A stretch of 64,000 bases of DNA from Ciona savignyi (lineage: Eukaryota; Chordata; Ascidiacea; Phlebobranchia; Cionidae). Shown here in pieces: positions 57,801 through 64,000 of the stretch. Both the position numbers and the translations under genes were made by a program. The DNA is taken from NCBI GenBank assembly GCA_000149265.1, contig CH002076.1, positions 671,668-735,667 on the forward strand. Reading direction: 5' to 3'. The notes under the pieces were generated by a model. That model was not told the origin of the DNA. It was given only the letters and a program-made list of their open reading frames with translations, and made no database searches. Numbering within the stretch: position 1 is the first letter of the stretch; each line of letters starts with the position of its first letter.

Positions 57801-60800
57801 TCAAAACTGGGTTATTGATCAATGTATTGTTGGTGCTAATAGTCCGTGGTGAACATAACATTGGTCAAACCTAACAGTTTACAAAAAGAAAGATTACCTG
57901 TGCACCACTGTCACAAATATGCTTCATTTTATCATAGAGAATCTGCCATTCTGCATCCACAATCTCTTGATAGTCCTGTAATTGCATTTGCAACAGATTA
58001 ATTCAGATGAACAATACAGACTTGTGATTGAGATTGTACTGTAAAAGCTTCAACATTAGAGAGAGGCAAATTTCCAACTCAATCGACAAAAAAAAACTTT
58101 AATTAATTACCAGTTCAAAACATCAAGGTAACAAAATTGTTTTAATTAAGCCCAATAAAAATCCTACTTGAAGCAGTTGACCAGTTACTATGCATAAAAT
58201 TGCTGCCTCCGATGGCACATGACAGTAGTAAAAACAAATAGAGGTCATTATGATGACATACAAACCTCAACATTATTGACTCGGACTTCAGCATTTTCTT
58301 TCTCCGATTTTAACTCAAGCTCCACGTTAAGCAGAACTATCTTGGGATTCTTGTATTTCTTCCTTTGCATTTCGAAACCAGCGTAGGAGAAAGTTTTCTT
58401 GAACGCCACTCCGGAGACAAGTTTCGATTCCTGTTTAAACATGGAATAAGTTACCAATGTTATGCAACAATTTGACTAATTATGCTCATTCAAGTTTTAG
58501 TATGTGATTTTTATACACCGAAAATTATTTGAACTTTAATACAATTGAAACATATTGTATGCATTTGGGCTTTATTCAAAATTATGGGTCAATTCAGATT
58601 CTACAACAAAACCCTACGCTACAACTAAGAGTGTTTATGCAATTGCAAATATCTTCACTCCTGCCTTTCATTGTTTATGAAATCGAACCTCAAGTGCTCC
58701 TCCTGAGATTTTCTTAATTCCGATCATTTTCAGAGGAAGAAGATCATCCAATAACATCACAGCATCCACCACCATTGGAGCAAATAGATCTTTGTAGGAT
58801 GCGATCAACTTTGAGTTGAGAGCTGTGGCAGCGCACTTCTCTAACAACCCTCGCTGTTCTCTGAGGAATGTTACGGTTAAAAAAGGATAGATAATTCATT
58901 TTCATTTAATTTTTTATAGATTCATTTTTAACCGTGAAGTTCCACAATATGGCTAGAGATCATTAAATTGTAGGCAATAATTATAGTAAGAACATTGTGA
59001 CAGACTAACACCAATTTTTCCTGAAAGATCACCCAAAAAGTTTAAAGAAATGTAGATAAATTATTTGACTCGCAATATAAATCATACTTCGGGTCACTGG
59101 TTTTGATCTTCACTTGTATTTCCTTGATCTTCTGTATAGCAAGATTGGTGGCTTGCCGGTATGCTCTTACTATCAGCTGGGGTGGGATAAATAAAAATTA
59201 AATATCACAAGAAGTTGATTAGTTTTAAAAACTTTTAAGATATTACGTTAAAATTTTTATTTGTATCTTGGTGAGTGCAATAAAAGTAAGCATATACGCA
59301 GATATTTTGTGTGTACAGTCAAGTTACCCAATGTATTATATAACAGAGTTCCAAAAGATTTTTTTTTCTGACCACCTTTTTTTTAAACCATTGTTATTAA
59401 AAAATGAGAAGAGAGAGAAGTACAAATATAAAAGTTCTACAATCCAAAAAAGCAAATTCACCTGTGGATGAACACCATCCTCTACAAAACACTTTGCTTG
59501 TTTTAATAATTCAGCAGCAAGTAGTGTAACTGTGGTGGTACCATCTCCCACCTATTAGTTAAATACCAATTAATAGTTGTACCATTAATTTAATAGTTGT
59601 ACCAATTAATAGTTGTACCATTAATTTTTCATAACCACATGTATTTTACAGTTTTTGACCCCAAACATTTTTTGATATTTTATTTGTCTCTCCCCAGTGT
59701 GCAAATGTAAAACAGTACAAATTCCTGTATTAAATGTGAAATATCATACAGCAATATTAATGACTAAGCCAATCTAAGATTCCAAAATACATTTTAGTAG
59801 GGATACAGTGCAGATGTATAACTATAAACAAACCTCCGAATCCTGGGACTTTGAAATATCAACTAAAGTTTTGGCAGCCGGGTGGACGACATCTAATAGT
59901 TTTAAAATTGTAGCTCCATCGTTCGAGATTGTAGCTTTTCCTGAATTAAAATTTGGTGCTTATAGCGTATTACATGCGGGCAAAAGGATTTTTCCACAGT
60001 TCTGTTTAACAACCTAACCACCCACAATCCAATTGGTGGTTTGTTACAGTTCGAATAAATAATAAGAATTAAACATTAAGCCTTTTTAATTTTCCATGTT
60101 TTTTTTATTACATTCTGATAAGAAAGTAAGTTTTAGACTCGATAAGTATTTCTAGATCCGGATTTTATAATATATAAAAGTATAAATTTAAATACGAATA
60201 ATGATTTCTTGGGCATACAATTCAACTGGTACTGGTACCAATACAGTGACCTTGCATCTAGCTTTGTTACTGATACATCAATTCCTGGGTAGGAGTGGCA
60301 TGACCCCATTATATAAAAACGTGGGGTGGCATTATACAAAATAAACTATACTTGCCACCCCAGATTTTTACTTCGTAAACAGTTTCTAGTAGGTTTATTA
60401 AATGAGAGCAGGATAAACTTGCAGTACGGTACCTAAAGTACCGTTTATCTTAGTAAAGTTGTTCTTTTCGTTATTTTTTTACCTATTGCAAACTGGTTGT
60501 AAATAAGCAATATCATGCTTCCATCACAGTTTTTGTTTAAAAAGAAAAAGTAAACAAACACTCATGCTAGTGATGTAAGAATAGATAGTGAAATAGCTTA
60601 GTTTATTCATTTTTTTGCCCCAGTATTTTAAAAAAAACATCTTAACCTAACAACCTCTGTACACATCCTTACAACAAACCCAACCTCTATTATCCACAAT
60701 AAGCTTGTCCATCCCCCGGGGTCCAAGTGTCGTACGAATTGCTTCGGAGATAACTTGACATGCATTGATGTTGCTTACAAGTTGTGGAATACCTTGCGAA

Positions 60801-61148
60801 CTGTCAGTCCCTTCTTTCAACAGAATAATTGGAGGTTGCTGTTAAAAATGTAGTTAAAATAATATAAAGCTTTATCTCGTGATGTGTGTGGATAAAGTGG
60901 TTATCGAACAATTACTTCTAACTACTTGGAATATGAATGTTAAGCAGTCATGACAATTTTGGTACAAAAACGATTGTGTTAAGAATTAGCTCTCTACGAG
61001 TATTACATTTGGTACAATAATTCTGGTTAAAATTTTCACCAATTCTTTTACTACTGATGTTCAATTAAATAAATATATATAAAAGTTCGTGCTCACTTAG
61101 ATTTTAAGGCACAAGAACAAAAATATATCTACAATTAAAACTTACCAT
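54891..61148 (-). CDS. CCT7: T-complex protein 1 subunit eta
   Basis: One of eight subunits of the cytosolic TRiC/CCT chaperonin, which folds actin, tubulin and WD-repeat proteins using ATP. Fourteen exons in coding order: 61146-61148 (only the ATG), 60685-60838, 59834-59940, 59462-59551, 59088-59176, 58689-58860, 58266-58430, 57898-57975, 57326-57436, 56676-56773, 56183-56315, 55810-55926, 55444-55547, 55209-55284, with the terminal exon 54891-55025. Key motifs are [12 protein letters not shown] and [13 protein letters not shown] (nucleotide site), [16 protein letters not shown] (catalytic GDGTT), [28 protein letters not shown] (apical domain), [33 protein letters not shown], and the eta-type C-terminus [10 protein letters not shown] with a glycine/arginine-rich GRGRGRPR end. 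All phases match and no lesion was found. The initiator exon contributes a single codon before its GT donor. Confidence 0.96.
57060..57235 (+). repeat. Very diverged SINE 3' half in CCT7 intron
   Basis: GAACGTCTTAACTATAGAG, ACAACACTGTGATATCTCCG, GAGGTAATCAGAGGATTGCC and CATTTACAGAGATGAAACC align loosely with the family. Confidence 0.4.
59555..59630. repeat. Local tandem duplication, TAATAGTTGTACCAATTAA unit
   Basis: AATTAATAGTTGTACC and AATTTAATAGTTGTACC alternate three times in a CCT7 intron. Confidence 0.85.
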
Positions 61149-61547
61149 TTTAAAACTGTTATGTGAAGAATAATCCGATTAAACTGTTCAATCGTTTTGA
61201 AATTTCCTTAATACAAAACCAAACAATCGCGACGGTAACGAATAAATTTAAAAACACATGCCCAGTACTTTATGTACACACTGGTTCAAAACAACCGGTA
61301 CGAGTGAATTTGATTCAGAGGGAAGTTTCTAGAACACATAGAACGTAACATCCGATCCGCCAAATTCTTACCACTTTAGGTGGCTTTAAAATGGGAACAT
61401 TTTCGTTTGTAGCAGTACTGACATAATGGTTTTATAACTAAAATATGACGATTAACTTAAAGCGTCATATTCTATTATTGCATTGTAGCCTATCTGCTAG
61501 GAATGCGCGCTAAAGCGTATTAAGCGATGTTATTGCTTTATACAGGT
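61149..61547. other. CCT7 5' flank
   Basis: Contains the CCT7 5' UTR and promoter. A 61-codon open stretch at 61163-61348 has no recognisable product. Confidence 0.5.
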
Positions 61548-61854
61548 TGTGGATAGGGATAGGGATAGGATATTTATCTTTATCCTCGTGAATGGGAAAA
61601 CCAAGTGAATTAACACATGGGCAATCGTCAGGTCACCTTGCGCCCACTGTCGGGTTAGAGGAGCTATTGCAGTGTGTTGTATATGATACACACGTCCCTT
61701 CAATTTAGCAGAACCCATTTATTCGCTGGATTCAGGCAATGTCTGTTAAGTGCCTTGCCCAAGGACACAACCGACTAGCTAGCGATCAGTTTCGCACGTG
61801 CAACCCTTCGATTGAAAAACGTCAGGACTAAACCACCTGACTAACCGGTCGGAG
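61548..61854 (-). mobile_element. SINE, near full-length, minus orientation
   Basis: Complete from the GGGATA repeat tail (GTGGATAGGGATAGGGATAG) through CTTTATCCTCGTGAATGGG, CAGTGTGTTGTATATGATAC, AGAACCCATTTATTCGCTGG, AGTGCCTTGCCCAAGGACAC and a terminal CACCTGACTAACCGGTCGG. It shows that the family ends in a short GGGATA/TATCCC tandem. Confidence 0.87.
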
Positions 61855-62029
61855 GTTCTTTGAAAACTTAAAATTCACGTGCTGACGATGTATGGCAGTG
61901 CTATATGATTACCAAAAAGTATCACCACGTGAATTCCCAAAAATCACAGAAATATAGAATGAATTAAAAAAATTATTTGTAATTTACAGAAAGACACAAA
62001 AGAACTGGACCATTTTATCAAACAAACCT

Positions 62030-62170
62030 ATTACGGCGATTCGATTACCCCTTGTGGTAGATAGAGGGGCGACATGACATGCGTCCGCATTTCTGTCAAG
62101 CGCTTGACGAAAAATAGAAAAAAGGGATCAAAAATAATGTGTCCTATTTTCCAAACGGGATCCGTCCCTA
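62030..62170. repeat. Second copy of the 45.1-kb element terminus
   Basis: GGCGATTCGATTACCC, GTAGATAGAGGGGCGACATG, TCAAGCGCTTGACGAAAAATAG and AATGTGTCCTATTTTCCAAACGGGATCC parallel 45045-45205, minus the long A tract. Confidence 0.7.
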
Positions 62171-62239
62171 CAGAAAACAGAATTGCGATCCATAAAAACC
62201 TGTACTGGGTTATAAGTTATTAACAATGGAATTGTCTAT

Positions 62240-62410
62240 TACTGTTTTTTGTACAGAAATGACTTAATTTACAGGAATTATTTTTTGACGTCATATTCAT
62301 CCACAGAAATGTCCTAATTTAAAGAAATATGATCTTTTGTGCCTTTTCTATCGGCATTTTAACCTCCGGAAATGCCCTAATTTACAGAAATAAATCAATT
62401 TCTTTTTCTG
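62240..62410. repeat. Irregular repeat of an ACAGAAATGnCnTAATTTA motif
   Basis: The motif recurs near 62255, 62302 and 62366 with variants (GACTTAATTTACAG, GTCCTAATTTAAAG, GCCCTAATTTACAG). Units differ in length, so this is an old or irregular array. Confidence 0.6.
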
Positions 62411-63556
62411 TGACCGTTCTCAATGACAGAATTGTCATTTTATTGATCTCCGGAAAAACGTTGACAAAAACAAAAATCGGTTAATTTCGGTAAATTTCGT
62501 CTTTTCCTTATTTAATATTTCAAACAAGAACAGGTTTATATGGATATCGCTATTTCTTTTTTTTTTGTTTTCTGTAGTTCTTTTTTGTGTTTCTGTGCTA
62601 TCCTTTGGTAAGCACTTGAAATCTGAGCACAATATTTACCAGACTACACGAGTTGGTGGCTGTAAGATACTCTGAGACGTGCTAGCTAATTTCTTGTGTG
62701 TTCTATTTTTGTGATACTTGCCTCATCTACTCTGCATGGCATGTGGGGATGTGACCTGATGTATGTATTGTATATGACTTAAGATGTGTGTAGGGTGCGC
62801 TATCCAAAATTAAATGTTATTGTATATTTTTCTTAATGTATTTGTGTTGTTGGCCTTTCAGAATCACATATTAATAAATGCTTATTTCTTAGTGACCAAC
62901 TAATCACCGGTAAAAAAATTAAAAATGTGGAATTTAAAGGCTAAAGTAATAAATAAATATTGCCCATTTTATTACATTTAAATGATATCAGTTTTGGCAA
63001 ATAAGAAAACCTCATATCTTTTTTCTTCTACCGAATATTACATGACGGCAAGTAATGAACATTTACGAGGCGGTCGATGTTCCATCGAGTGTTTAAAAAT
63101 TATTACTTGTTCCCTTACCGTGCTTGAGCTGTGGATATGATTTGAGGTCAGCGCTGTAAAAGTTTACTGCGTGTTCGTTTTACAGTTACACAGAGCGGTC
63201 GGAGATTTATATTTTGTTTGTATTGCTGGAGATGCTGTTTGATTCGGATATATGCTGTATGGGACAAGAGGTACGCTTATAAACAAGATATTTACTCGTG
63301 TCACGGAATCAAAAAACACATTTACATGTGTAAGTCGTAGATATACGATTAGCTAGGCAGAGGAAGTTCAACTTGATGTTATATAGAAAATAGATAAATA
63401 CGGGTGCACAGATACCCTCGGTGATCGCGACTTTGCAAAGTTAAGCTTATGTCCATAATGTATTATGCATACGAAAATAACCGAAAAAAGTTAATTATGT
63501 CAATGATAACTATATTTAAATTTCCATTACGCTCAGGTGTATACTACAGAAGCAGA
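62411..63556. other. Intergenic, no gene seen
   Basis: AT-rich with no recognisable exon. A CAG acceptor at about 63535 precedes the last gene's visible exon. Confidence 0.45.
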
Positions 63557-63997
63557 ATGATACTATTTGATATAAACCCTACGGTATACACAGTTGTGCT
63601 TTATGTATATGTTGGATTATCCGCGTATTTCTTATTTTGTTTGCTGCCTGGCGTACTCCAGTCTATATGCCGCTCAGAAGTCAATTCAAGTCGACACGTT
63701 GGATCTACTCGAAGGAGAAAATCATCTAGTCGTAATAAATTAAATTATACATCATCATCTGCAGCCATGGCCATATTATCAATACTTGCTGCCGTACTGG
63801 TGACTTTACATGCCGGTCTCGATTTGTGGACTTTTTCCGGGTTTCCAAAATCCAATCAGCATTTATGCATACGGCAAGCAATAAGCGGTGTGTTATATTT
63901 TGCATCTGCCTTATGCGTTTACGTTTTTCCTGTGGATCCGCACAGCGAGTTTTTTATCGCACATCCTGTGCTGAGACATTTGTCAACTGGGAACTGA
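63557..63997 (+). CDS. Unknown small multi-pass membrane protein (terminal exon)
   Basis: I do not recognise this product. The 146-codon frame from ATG 63557 to a TGA near the window edge has three hydrophobic segments: about residues 9-33 (TVVLYVYVGLSAYFLFCLLP), 74-95 (AAMAILSILAAVLVTLHAGL) and 113-130 (AISGVLYFASALCVYVF). Between the first two lies a basic, serine-rich loop (SRHVGSTRRRKSSSRNK) that would face the cytosol by the positive-inside rule. Aromatic and histidine residues cluster near the end (FFIAHPVLRH). Upstream, CAG at 63533-63535 is a possible acceptor, so this may be the last exon of a longer gene. Confidence 0.5.
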   Translation: MILFDINPTVYTVVLYVYVGLSAYFLFCLLPGVLQSICRSEVNSSRHVGSTRRRKSSSRNKLNYTSSSAAMAILSILAAVLVTLHAGLDLWTFSGFPKSNQHLCIRQAISGVLYFASALCVYVFPVDPHSEFFIAHPVLRHLSTGN

Positions 63998-64000
63998 ATT

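Overview
This is a eukaryotic nuclear window, AT-rich and intron-rich, and it looks like an invertebrate chordate, most likely an ascidian tunicate of the Ciona type. The reasons are short introns (many of 35-100 nt) with clean GT/AG borders, vertebrate-like protein sequences (TEAD, CCT7, TALDO1, TSNAX, B3GAT3), compact gene spacing and a dense load of one small tRNA-like SINE plus hAT-type MITEs. The species assignment is an inference. No CRISPR array, operator, Shine-Dalgarno site or other prokaryotic feature is present.

Layout, left to right. 216-6951 (+): a TEAD/Scalloped transcription factor in 12 visible exons. 9351-13664 (+): a secreted protein of four CUB domains. 15379-19249 (+): an unrecognised secreted protein with tandem anaphylatoxin/fibulin-like cysteine modules and an acidic 13-residue tandem repeat tail; it is interrupted by a 100-N assembly gap. 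21542-30173 (+): a sodium-coupled solute transporter of the SLC5A8/12/6 type in 13 exons, its introns hosting SINEs and two hAT MITEs. 30.7-37.5 kb: SINE-rich accessory DNA with a damaged intronless B3GAT3-like copy (35314-36034), a possible orphan terminal exon and a possible membrane-anchor exon. 37851-38865 (+) MTHFD2 and 39460-40257 (+) TSNAX, both intronless. 42534-45667 (+): the C-terminal part of a DUF1295/steroid-5-alpha-reductase-like membrane enzyme, with a ~335-bp tandem repeat in one intron. 46507-47109 (-) POP4/RPP29, divergent from 47656-51924 (+) transaldolase. 53106-54480: a decayed hAT transposase of the ZMYM1-like type. 54891-61148 (-): CCT7, complete from its initiator exon to the stop. 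63557-63997 (+): an unknown three-helix membrane protein.

The genes do not form one pathway. Most are unrelated housekeeping genes (folate metabolism, pentose phosphate, RNase P, chaperonin) beside two secreted-protein genes that are the most lineage-specific content. Four coding lesions (two in TALDO1, one in MTHFD2, one of two in B3GAT3) fall in short homopolymers, so some apparent frameshifts may be base-calling errors rather than biology. The items most worth a second look are the anaphylatoxin-like repeat protein, two precisely bounded MITEs with 8-bp target duplications, the repeat-filled DUF1295 gene with a 35-nt intron, and the double frameshift in the catalytic exon of transaldolase.
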